A stretch of DNA of 18,040 bases from Candidatus Latescibacterota bacterium (GTDB lineage: Bacteria > Latescibacterota > UBA2968 > UBA8231), in assembly GCA_022825185.1 (NCBI GenBank), contig JAJDYK010000351.1, positions 1 through 18,040 of the forward strand. Direction: 5' to 3'. Made by a program: the position numbers and the translations under genes. The notes under the pieces were generated by a model. That model was not told where the DNA came from. It saw only the letters and a list, made by a program, of their open reading frames with translations, and searched no databases. Positions 6,886-13,689 of the stretch are shown here, in pieces (position 1 is the first letter of the stretch; each line of letters starts with the position of its first letter).

Positions 6886-9800
6886 TCAGTCCGCCGTCAG
6901 TCCCACAAAGAGCCTGCTGAACAAGCTGGTCAGCGGCTCGACCTCGCCGCGCTCGACCGCCCTAGCAAAGACTACACCCGGCTGTGCAGCCCTAGCAGCA
7001 CGGCCCAAAACGTGGTAATCGGCACGAGCGGGCTGTTGGGCCGCTTCCCGCGCCTCGCTCCAGCCCTGGTTGGTGGCAGCCAAACCCCATAAGGCACGCG
7101 GGGCACGCACCTTGGCTTCCTCCACCGACAGGCCGTCGCGCCAACAACCGCGCTGGGCGAATAGGCCGCCATCTTCCCGATAGATTAACCCACCGCCCAC
7201 GTATTGGATCAACTGCTGTTGGTTGCCCCGCGCCCCCGACAGCGACAACAGGGCCAAGGGCCCCAAGTCGTTGTCGTCGAAATCGGCCTGCTGGTAGAAA
7301 GCCGCCACTAACTCGTCGCCATACATTTGCCACTCATCCCAATCGGCTTCTTTGGGTTGCTCAGGCCACTCCTTGCTCGAACCGAGGAAGGGATTGAAGG
7401 AGGCCCCCGACTGCTTGCAGACCTCAAAGCCGCGCCGCGTCAACTGGTCGAGTACCTCCAGTGCTCGCTCTAGGCCCTCGCGCTGCATCACCTGAGCTAA
7501 TAAGCGGTTGAGGTCGTGCTTGGAAAATAGCCGGCTGCCATCCACGGCCATTCCGGTCAATTCCTCCACTTCAGCGCGGCCGTCCTCCGTGCGGCATAGC
7601 TGCGCCAAGCCCCATATCGTGCCGTGGTAGTTGTCGGTCACGTAGCGCCATATATCTGCATCGCGCTGTATGTGCCCGGCCACCGACAGCGCGGTTCCGG
7701 CTTCGGCCTGGGCTTCCTCAGTGAGGGGCAAAAACACCTCGATCTGATCGCCGTCAAAATCTAGCTCCATCAGTCGGCAAACGCGCGGATGGACGCGCAC
7801 GGCGGCCCCGGCCAAACGCTGTGGACGAAAGGCCATCACCGCGGTGGACGCCGGGCCATCGTCAACCAGCACCCGCTGGACGCTGTACAGCAGCACCCAC
7901 GAGCGCGCCATGATCGCGTCCAGAACCTCAGCCGCTCGGGGCGAACGCGGGGCCACTTCCTCGGCGCGACCCATCTCCCGCTCTACCTGAGGCCCGAACA
8001 AAGCCCAAGCCATCTCCTCGGGCAGGCCCACTTGGTCAAGCTCCAACTCAAAACCCGAGACAAGCGCGGCCCGGCCGCTAAACAGCGGTCTGGCCCGGAA
8101 GTGGAGGTGCTCCGGGCGCAACAACGCGGCAAAAAAATCCTCCACCCGTTGGGTCACCTGCGCCACTGCCGGTCCGACCAGAGCCTCGGGTGCCTCACTA
8201 TCGACGATGCGTTGCAAGCGCGTGTTGGCTTCGACCAAATCCTCGTAGCAGTCTCGGATCGGGTCGAATTCGGCTCCTGCGGGCAAGGCAACGGGAGTTC
8301 CCACCGTCCCTACTTGGCGTCCTGGGCCCACTTGGCGTCCTGGGATCCATGGGTGCGGCACTGGGCGGGCCAAGGTCAGTCCCTCGGGCTCGGCAAAGGA
8401 AAAGCGCAACTCCTCGCTCGCTAACTCGGCCCGTATCCCGACCATACCTAACAACTGCTGCAGCAGGGCAAAGCGGGGGGACGGGGGCGGGGCTGGAGAT
8501 ACTGGGCCGGTGGTTAGGCGCTGACTTAGCCCATCGGCGTCGGGCCGCTCAGCCGCGGCCGTGTTGAACAAAGCGTGGATATTGGCTACGGCCCCGGCCT
8601 CGCACAAAGCTCCGTAGGTCATCATGTCGAGCTCTGGTCCGCCAGCTCCTGCCACCGCAGTTTCCAAGCGCTCGGCCGCGGTGTGGGTCCGCCCCCAGTA
8701 CACCCAACCCACGGTACTGCGATAGGGCAGTTTTGCGCCTTTGAGGATCAGTTGCTCCATGCCGTCTTCGGACAGTGCCGCCGCCGCCAGACGCGCTTTC
8801 AACGTCTCTTCGCTGGGTGCTTGAAAAGGCGGCACCACCGCCGGAGTCCCCTCGGCTTGGGCAATGCGACCCATGACCGCCTCGCGCTGCTGGCCGAAGT
8901 TGAGCCGCGAGACCATACTGGTCGGACTGAAGATGAGCTCTATCGGCGCACCATCGGGCAACTGCGGCATGTCGGCGTCGGGCAGGATGCGCGTCACCAC
9001 TCCCTTGGCACCGTGGCGGTTGCTCAGGCGGTCGCCCTCCCCCACTGCGGTGGGAAAATCCATCCGCGCCGCGGCCGACTCGCTAATGACTAAGCCATCC
9101 TCAAACGTGTCCCCGTCCCACATGATGAAGGCGGTCAACAGATTGTAGCCACCCCAAAAATCGGCGGCTTCGGGCTCGTATCCCGTCTGCACTAGGGCCG
9201 GCTCTGGTTTGTTGCCCTTGGAGGCTAAGCGCTGGTCGTGCTGCTGGCGGAACCAACCCGTGTCGTGAATCGGTGCTGCTGTGTCGGCGGCGCTTGTCCA
9301 CTGGCGCATCATATTGATGCCCATCAGAGCGCGATTGGTATCGTCGTGTTCGAGAAAGGGCACCATGGAGGCCGAAAAACCCAAGATGCTGTCGGGCGCT
9401 TCGTCGATCCGTTCGAGCTTGCCGTCGCGGATGCGGGCACCGCGGGCTACTTCCAGCACTCGGCCGATATTGGGCCCCTCGGGAGTGCAGTGGGGGCACA
9501 CTAGGCCGTATTGGCTGTCGGGGAAAACGTCTCGGTCGTCAAAAGGCTCACCGACGATGGGGATCAAAGTCAGCCGTCGCAGATGAGTATAGCGGTCGAG
9601 CCAGTTGGTCGCCTGTAGATACTGCGAAGTTGCCTCCAAGTGGAAGTCGCGCATCCAAGCGTCTAAGGGCAGCCAATTCCTCACTAGGTCGTCGTCCCAA
9701 GCCAACTGCTCGGGGGCCGCCTCCAACCTCTGGTCAATAAAGTCGTAAATCTGCTCGCCCACGCACAGAATGCGCGCTTGATCGAGTTCGCGCCGGTCGG

Positions 9801-10059
9801 GATAGGGGACCACGACCCGATAGTTGCCCTCAATGCGGAAAAGACCATCGCGGTCGGGCCGAGGCAAATCTCGGTACTCAACCTCGACTGAGGCATCGCC
9901 GAGTCCCAAGCCCAGTTTAATGGAAAAAGTATAGGAGTCCTGTTGTTCGACCTGGTAATCGGCCAGCGGCAAGCGCTCGCCCAAAAGCCGGGGCAGTCGC
10001 TGGTAGATGAAAAGGTCAAAGGACTCCCTATGCCAAGGTACGTCGAGATTCAATGTCAT
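6886..10059 (-). CDS. Single-chain fused beta-beta' RNA polymerase-like protein (compact)
   Basis: 1057 residues, starting at 10059 with GGAGG (complement of 10067-10071) upstream; its ATG overlaps the sigma gene's stop. RpoB-like half: a beta1-lobe GLFRIEGNYRVVV (72-84); a Rif-pocket segment THLRRLT (158-164); CPHCTPEGPNIG (188-199); FLEHDDTNRALMG (235-247); FEDGLVISE (319-327); GDRLSNRHGAKGV (342-354); SRLNFGQ (384-390); and the C-terminal LLQQLLGMVGIRAEL (532-546). RpoC-like half: LARPVPHPWI (563-572), a clamp coiled coil (about 602-640), SGRAALVSG (661-669), VGLPEEMAWALF (677-688), VRVHPRVC (755-761), the catalytic DFDGD (D767, D769, D771), GFEVCKQSGAS (877-887), SGARGNQQQL (941-950) and a bridge-helix-like RDGLSVEEA (974-982). 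Beta flap, beta' zinc ribbon and trigger loop appear absent. The intact aspartate triad suggests RNA synthesis; this is inferred. Normal subunits are ~1300-1400 residues each. Confidence 0.9.
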   Translation of the reverse strand: MTLNLDVPWHRESFDLFIYQRLPRLLGERLPLADYQVEQQDSYTFSIKLGLGLGDASVEVEYRDLPRPDRDGLFRIEGNYRVVVPYPDRRELDQARILCVGEQIYDFIDQRLEAAPEQLAWDDDLVRNWLPLDAWMRDFHLEATSQYLQATNWLDRYTHLRRLTLIPIVGEPFDDRDVFPDSQYGLVCPHCTPEGPNIGRVLEVARGARIRDGKLERIDEAPDSILGFSASMVPFLEHDDTNRALMGINMMRQWTSAADTAAPIHDTGWFRQQHDQRLASKGNKPEPALVQTGYEPEAADFWGGYNLLTAFIMWDGDTFEDGLVISESAAARMDFPTAVGEGDRLSNRHGAKGVVTRILPDADMPQLPDGAPIELIFSPTSMVSRLNFGQQREAVMGRIAQAEGTPAVVPPFQAPSEETLKARLAAAALSEDGMEQLILKGAKLPYRSTVGWVYWGRTHTAAERLETAVAGAGGPELDMMTYGALCEAGAVANIHALFNTAAAERPDADGLSQRLTTGPVSPAPPPSPRFALLQQLLGMVGIRAELASEELRFSFAEPEGLTLARPVPHPWIPGRQVGPGRQVGTVGTPVALPAGAEFDPIRDCYEDLVEANTRLQRIVDSEAPEALVGPAVAQVTQRVEDFFAALLRPEHLHFRARPLFSGRAALVSGFELELDQVGLPEEMAWALFGPQVEREMGRAEEVAPRSPRAAEVLDAIMARSWVLLYSVQRVLVDDGPASTAVMAFRPQRLAGAAVRVHPRVCRLMELDFDGDQIEVFLPLTEEAQAEAGTALSVAGHIQRDADIWRYVTDNYHGTIWGLAQLCRTEDGRAEVEELTGMAVDGSRLFSKHDLNRLLAQVMQREGLERALEVLDQLTRRGFEVCKQSGASFNPFLGSSKEWPEQPKEADWDEWQMYGDELVAAFYQQADFDDNDLGPLALLSLSGARGNQQQLIQYVGGGLIYREDGGLFAQRGCWRDGLSVEEAKVRAPRALWGLAATNQGWSEAREAAQQPARADYHVLGRAARAAQPGVVFARAVERGEVEPLTSLFSRLFVGLTAD
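8309..8344 (-). repeat. 18-bp tandem duplication inside the polymerase-like gene
   Basis: Two adjacent 18-nt copies (8309-8326 and 8327-8344) match at 17 of 18 positions and keep the frame, giving the doubled peptide GRQVGPGRQVG around residues 574-584. It falls in the linker between the RpoB-like and RpoC-like halves, where length changes should be tolerated. Confidence 0.85.
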
Positions 10060-10655
10060 TCGTGTTCCTCCGGGTTATGAATGGCCTGCCAGGCCCGTGA
10101 AAGTTGACGGCGACCGTGGTGCAGCCGCGACTTTACGGTGCCTTCGGGAATGCCCAAGCGTTCGGCCGCGTCCCGCACTTCTACTTGGGCGTCGTAGATC
10201 AGACGGAAAACTTCGCGCTTGTCCTCGGACAGCGCTTGTACTTGTCGCCGCAGCCAGCGCTGCTGGTCGGCCCGTTCGACTTGGGCGTCGGGGCGTTCGG
10301 ACGCCGCCTCAATCATCCACTCGGGCACTTGCTGCGTCTCCTGCTCCACGGTTTCAGACAGCATTTCTAGCCGCTGCTCTCGCCGCCTTCGCACGGTGCG
10401 CAGGTGAGTCAGGGAAAGATGAGTGGCAATGCTAAACAGCCAGCTAGCCGCAGAGCCTCGACCGCTCCATTGACCGGCCCGGTTCCAGACCCGCAAGAAA
10501 ACCTCCTGCACTACATCGTTGGCACTCGCATCGTCGCGAACGATGCGGCGCACATGGCGGAGGATCTGCTCTCGATAGCGTTCAAAGAACTGCTGGAACG
10601 CGCAGGCATCGCGTTCTTTTATTTGCGCTATGAGTTGTGGGTCCGGTATCTGCAT
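10056..10655 (-). CDS. ECF-family RNA polymerase sigma factor, coupled to the polymerase-like gene
   Basis: 199 residues when started at the ATG at 10655, where the family-type sequence begins (PQLIAQIKERDACAFQQFF). The frame is open to 10793 and ATGs at 10733 and 10793 are possible, but the extra residues do not resemble sigma factors. Sigma region 2 spans about 18-92, with the core-binding helix DVVQEVFLRVWNR (47-59) and promoter-melting/-10 helix SWLFSIATHL (71-80). Region 4 spans about 135-188, with LSEDKREVFRLIY and the helix-turn-helix IPEGTVKSRLHHGRRQL. The stop TGA overlaps the polymerase-like ATG in an ATGA. No anti-sigma gene is adjacent. Sequence shows a normal ECF factor; that it serves the linked single-chain polymerase is inferred from coupling. 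Confidence 0.9.
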   Translation of the reverse strand: MQIPDPQLIAQIKERDACAFQQFFERYREQILRHVRRIVRDDASANDVVQEVFLRVWNRAGQWSGRGSAASWLFSIATHLSLTHLRTVRRRREQRLEMLSETVEQETQQVPEWMIEAASERPDAQVERADQQRWLRRQVQALSEDKREVFRLIYDAQVEVRDAAERLGIPEGTVKSRLHHGRRQLSRAWQAIHNPEEHE

Positions 10656-10756
10656 CGAGGCTCTCTGCAAGTAAAGACGCCGCCCGGAAAGTACAGGTTC
10701 AAAGACGAAGGTGAAAAAGTCCGGAAATCTCATTGAGGGCCAGTTTCCCCCTTGAG

Positions 10757-10784
10757 TTGACTCGCTAGTCGAGTGCGGTATCTT
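10757..10784 (+). promoter_or_regulatory. Putative promoter of the second PhyH-like gene, with internal dyad
   Basis: TTGACT (10757-10762), a 16-nt spacer and TATCTT (10779-10784) give a good sigma70-type promoter pointing to the gene at 10835. An inverted repeat ACTCG/CGAGT (10760-10764 and 10770-10774) lies between the two boxes and could be an operator. The -10 box shares bases with the divergent sigma-operon promoter, so the two directions probably compete. Confidence 0.45.
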
Positions 10785-10807
10785 ACCACCCACCGCCTGA
10801 AAACCAA
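10780..10807 (-). promoter_or_regulatory. Putative promoter of the sigma/polymerase-like operon
   Basis: On the - strand, TTGGTT (complement of 10802-10807), a 16-nt spacer, and TAAGAT (complement of 10780-10785) form a sigma70-like promoter upstream of all three candidate sigma starts that lie below it. Its -10 box overlaps the -10 box of the divergent promoter on the other strand. Placed by eye only. Confidence 0.4.
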
Positions 10808-10834
10808 CCTCAACCTATACTAGATCGAGACCCC

Positions 10835-11791
10835 ATGAGTCTAACGCCAGCCCAACTCGACCAATTCCACCGCGACGGCTATATCATCGTCCCTGATCTG
10901 TTCTCCGCCGACGAGATGGATGATGCTCTAGCGGCGATGGAACAGATTTTCTACGGCCAATCCTTCCAGCAGTGGTTGGCCGATTGCGACCAAGGCGACG
11001 CCTCCGGGGTCTCGGATGGCTTCACCACCACGCACGACCACTCCGAGGGCCGCTCGCAATTTCCCGTGGGCGCGTCGGCTCTGGATCGGCTGATAGAAAA
11101 CGAGACCTATCTCGACGTCTTTGAGCAGTGCCTAGACTCAAAAGCCAGCTACTGCAATGCCCACCTCTTCATGCGCTCGGGGCCTACTGACAAGCGCCAT
11201 CCCGACAACCCTTGGGAGGGCTACCACATTGACCACTACACCAATTGCCTGCTGCCGCCCCACGACCAAACAGGCCGTTTCGACTACGTCAACTCCGGGG
11301 TGTACCTGCACGATGTCGAAGACGACGGCGCTCCCATGCTGGTCATCCCCGGCTCGCACAAAGTAGCTGGTCCCGCTTTTGTGCGGGCGCTTGCCGAAGA
11401 CAACGCCGCGGGTGGGTCCTTCAAAGACCTGCGCCAAGCCACCGAACTGGCCGCTCCGGTCCCTGCCACTGGTCGGCGGGGGTCAGCTCTTTTGTACTCG
11501 TCGTACCTAGTCCACGCAGCCCAACCTTTTGCCAATAAGCGCACGCAGCGCGCCTTTTGGACTTTGTCCATGTGCCGCCGCGACAACGATCGCTGGACCC
11601 GGTTCGCCAATCCCTTCATGTACGGCGAACGCGAGCATATGCTGCCTTTCTTTACCACTACCACGCCTCGGGTGCGCGGCCTATTCGGCTGGCCCGAACC
11701 CGGACACCCGTACTTCACCAGCCAAACGCTAGACCTTTTGGAGCATACCCTACCCGGCATTGATACAGGTCCCTATCGCAATAACCGTTGA
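10835..11791 (+). CDS. Phytanoyl-CoA dioxygenase (PhyH) family Fe(II)/2-oxoglutarate oxygenase
   Basis: 318 residues, start ATG at 10835. The opening AQLDQFHRDGYIIVPDLFS is the standard PhyH N-terminus. Iron ligands are H131 and D133 in GYHIDHYTN and the distal H227 in YLVHAAQPF. The arginine needed for 2-oxoglutarate is in NKRTQRAFWT (R236 or R239). VIPGSHKVAGP (170-180) is the family's conserved strand and turn. It is only distantly similar to the oxygenase at 6034-6882 and is longer, so a different substrate is likely. The gene is transcribed divergently from the sigma/polymerase-like pair, 180 nt between start codons. The role of this pairing is unknown. Confidence 0.92.
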   Translation: MSLTPAQLDQFHRDGYIIVPDLFSADEMDDALAAMEQIFYGQSFQQWLADCDQGDASGVSDGFTTTHDHSEGRSQFPVGASALDRLIENETYLDVFEQCLDSKASYCNAHLFMRSGPTDKRHPDNPWEGYHIDHYTNCLLPPHDQTGRFDYVNSGVYLHDVEDDGAPMLVIPGSHKVAGPAFVRALAEDNAAGGSFKDLRQATELAAPVPATGRRGSALLYSSYLVHAAQPFANKRTQRAFWTLSMCRRDNDRWTRFANPFMYGEREHMLPFFTTTTPRVRGLFGWPEPGHPYFTSQTLDLLEHTLPGIDTGPYRNNR

Positions 11792-11804
11792 AAGGCGACC
11801 ATCT

Positions 11805-12045
11805 ATGACTCCGACAATCACTCTGCGGCAACGCGCCCTTTGCTGGTTATTTCGAGCCTCAGGTAACACTGAAAGCGCCGGTGCAACCGGGCGATGTAAT
11901 CGGCACAGTGGTCGATCATCTGGGACAGCGGCGCGAGGAAGTGGTATCGACTCAAGCGGGTTTGATCCTATGTCTGCGAGTCTTCAATCGCGTCCACCAA
12001 GGCGACAGTTTAGCCGCAGTTTTGGAACTCGACCCTTCCCAGTGA
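11805..12045 (+). pseudogene. Broken AstE/AspA-type (M14-like) deacylase, C-terminal remnant
   Basis: In frame from about 11812 to the TGA at 12043-12045 the translation is a clear C-terminal domain of the succinylglutamate desuccinylase/aspartoacylase family: GYFEPQVTLKAPVQPGD, VIGTVVDHLG, LILCLRVFNRVHQGDSLA. No start codon opens this frame; a TGA lies at 11806-11808. An ATG at 11805, in a different frame, begins MTPTITL, which looks like the genuine N-terminus of such a gene. The simplest reading is that a ~300-residue gene lost its middle, including the zinc-binding catalytic part, leaving both ends out of frame. An assembly error in the window is the alternative. Confidence 0.7.
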
Positions 12046-12067
12046 TCTTCTTTTTTAGGAGTAACAA

Positions 12068-12997
12068 ATGTTTCGCGAAGCAATCGGTTTATTCGTCCCT
12101 GAACCAAAAGCCAAACTCTACATCCCCAAGAACAGTGGTCTGCATGAGTATGTGAACAATCTGCTGAGTGAAATTGGCGTCAGAAACGGAGGCGAGTTTA
12201 CCCGAACTGACGAGAGCGTGGGAACCCTCGAAATAATCTCGGCGCGCGGGGAGGACGTGCCCCAACGAGTTGACGATTGCCTCCTACGTGGGGAAGTCGC
12301 GTATGGCCTCACTGGAGACGATCTATTCGACGAGTACATGCTGGGCGCGGATGATTCTCCGCTTGGAGTTCTCAACACCTACGATTGGTTCGATCCAAGT
12401 GCTCAGTTTTATCGACCGGCCCTTTGTCTATTGAATCGCGAAGGACAGATTCCAGATTCGTCCGCAATGGTGTCCATTGCCGTGAACAAGAAATACGAAC
12501 TCTCCTCTCGCCAATTCCTGTCGCAGCGCTTCCAATCCAGCAAGCTGCAGATCAGTATCGTTGCTTATGCTGGAGACACGGAAAACACCGTAGCAGAGGG
12601 CACGCACGACTGGTGCGTCGAGGTGGTATATCGCGGAGAACGCTCGCCCACAAGCGCAATGTCCAAGACCGGACTCAAGGTCGCCGAGGTCGTCCGATTC
12701 AGCGACATCTCATTGATCGGACGAGAAATCGTCAATCCATGGGAAGAGGAGTACCGGAGAATATCCGCAGTCGCGCAAAAGCCCACCGGTTCCAGTACGT
12801 CAAAACTCCTTGCCGACAGCAATGAGATTTGCAAGAAGGTCGGCGAGGAATCCGCTGAGTTTGTGAGGGCATTTACCCAAGAAACGGGGATTCCAGAAGA
12901 GTTTAACGGCGTCGTATATGCGTTGATGGTCGCAGCCGCAAAACTGCAAGTCCCTTGGCAGGAAATCGAGGCGGACCTGAAATCTAGGTGGTCGTGA
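12068..12997 (+). CDS. HisG-like/HisE-like fusion protein with degenerate catalytic motifs
   Basis: 309 residues; AGGAG at 12057-12061 precedes the ATG. Residues about 15-225 resemble the ATP phosphoribosyltransferase HisG: a LYIPKNSGLHEYV start, ARGEDVPQRVDDCLLRGEVAYGLTGDDLFDE (59-89) matching the HisG segment that recognises its ligands, and a later TGLKVAEVVRFSDISLIGRE (201-220). The HisG PRPP loop is not conserved: the expected TG-containing acidic loop reads VYRGERSPT. Residues about 243-309 resemble the phosphoribosyl-ATP pyrophosphatase HisE/MazG fold: KLLADSNEICKKVGEESAEFV keeps the EExxE metal motif (E260, E261, E264), but the second metal motif's aspartate is replaced (EFNGVVYAL). 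It may be a diverged enzyme or binding protein outside histidine synthesis; no other his gene is in the window. Confidence 0.65.
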   Translation: MFREAIGLFVPEPKAKLYIPKNSGLHEYVNNLLSEIGVRNGGEFTRTDESVGTLEIISARGEDVPQRVDDCLLRGEVAYGLTGDDLFDEYMLGADDSPLGVLNTYDWFDPSAQFYRPALCLLNREGQIPDSSAMVSIAVNKKYELSSRQFLSQRFQSSKLQISIVAYAGDTENTVAEGTHDWCVEVVYRGERSPTSAMSKTGLKVAEVVRFSDISLIGREIVNPWEEEYRRISAVAQKPTGSSTSKLLADSNEICKKVGEESAEFVRAFTQETGIPEEFNGVVYALMVAAAKLQVPWQEIEADLKSRWS

Positions 12998-13195
12998 TCT
13001 GCCTATCGAGCGACTCTGGTCTGAATAGCTCCAAGCCGCTTAATACCAAGAACAGGCAAACGCTGATCAGGTAGCTTGTCCGACCCTTGCAGGCGTTCAT
13101 CGCCTTGATTTTACTATACAAATATCACCACTGTCTGCATCGTCCCGCCGGACGCGGACTGACGCAGACGTCACTAATGGCAAAGGAGATTTCTA

Positions 13196-13687
13196 ATGGC
13201 CGTTATCAATGAACTTCTCGAAAACAACGCTCGCTATGCCGACAACTTCGACAAGGGCGACCTACCCCTACCTCCAGGACTGAACCTAGCGGTGGTGGCT
13301 TGTATGGACGCGCGTATCGACGTTCACGGTCTGCTGGGGATCGCAGAAGGAGACGCGCACGTCATTCGGAATGCGGGCGGCGTGATAACCGACGACGCCA
13401 TTCGTTCGCTGACGATCTCGCAGCGGCTGTTGGGCACGACTTCGATCATGCTCATCCACCACACGGACTGCGGCATGCTGACGTTCCGCGACGACGACGT
13501 GAAGGACGCGATCACAGCCGATACCGGCATCCGCCCGGCCTTCGCCCTAGAGGCGTTCGGCGATCTCGCGGAGGACGTACGGCAGTCGATCGCCCGCATT
13601 CAGGCCAGCCCGTTCATCCCGAACAAGGACGACGTGCGGGGATTCGTCTATGACTGCGCCACCGGAAAGCTGAACGAAGTCACCTGA
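13196..13687 (+). CDS. Beta-class carbonic anhydrase
   Basis: 163 residues, ATG at 13196 with AAAGGAGA at 13182-13189. The zinc and catalytic motifs are intact: C36-x-D38-x-R40 in VACMDARID and H89-x-x-C92 in IHHTDCGM. RNAGG (58-62) is the family's conserved turn. The length and the motif spacing match the small Rv1284-type beta-carbonic anhydrases, which interconvert CO2 and bicarbonate in the cytoplasm. It sits between the HisG/HisE-like gene (198-nt gap) and a histidine phosphatase whose start lies 3 nt after its stop. Its link to those neighbours is unclear. Confidence 0.94.
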   Translation: MAVINELLENNARYADNFDKGDLPLPPGLNLAVVACMDARIDVHGLLGIAEGDAHVIRNAGGVITDDAIRSLTISQRLLGTTSIMLIHHTDCGMLTFRDDDVKDAITADTGIRPAFALEAFGDLAEDVRQSIARIQASPFIPNKDDVRGFVYDCATGKLNEVT

Positions 13688-13689
13688 AC

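Noticed and set aside
7789..8424. 211-codon open frame on the + strand opposite the polymerase-like gene
   Set aside because: It is antisense to strongly conserved RpoC/RpoB motifs, has no ribosome site and no recognisable domain; long antisense frames are expected in GC-rich DNA.
6886..10059. Idea that the fused polymerase gene is an assembly chimera of rpoB and rpoC
   Set aside because: The frame is uninterrupted through the junction, the internal losses (flap, zinc ribbon, trigger loop) are at domain boundaries, and the sequence is far diverged from housekeeping subunits throughout, which a simple join would not give.
11760..12155. 131-codon open frame spanning the deacylase remnant
   Set aside because: Its translation past the first few residues is unrelated to anything, while a shifted frame in the same DNA gives a clear deacylase C-terminus.
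13087..13117. Possible promoter TTGCAG/TACTAT before the carbonic anhydrase gene
   Set aside because: The spacer is 19 nt and both boxes are imperfect; I see nothing else firm in this 198-nt gap.
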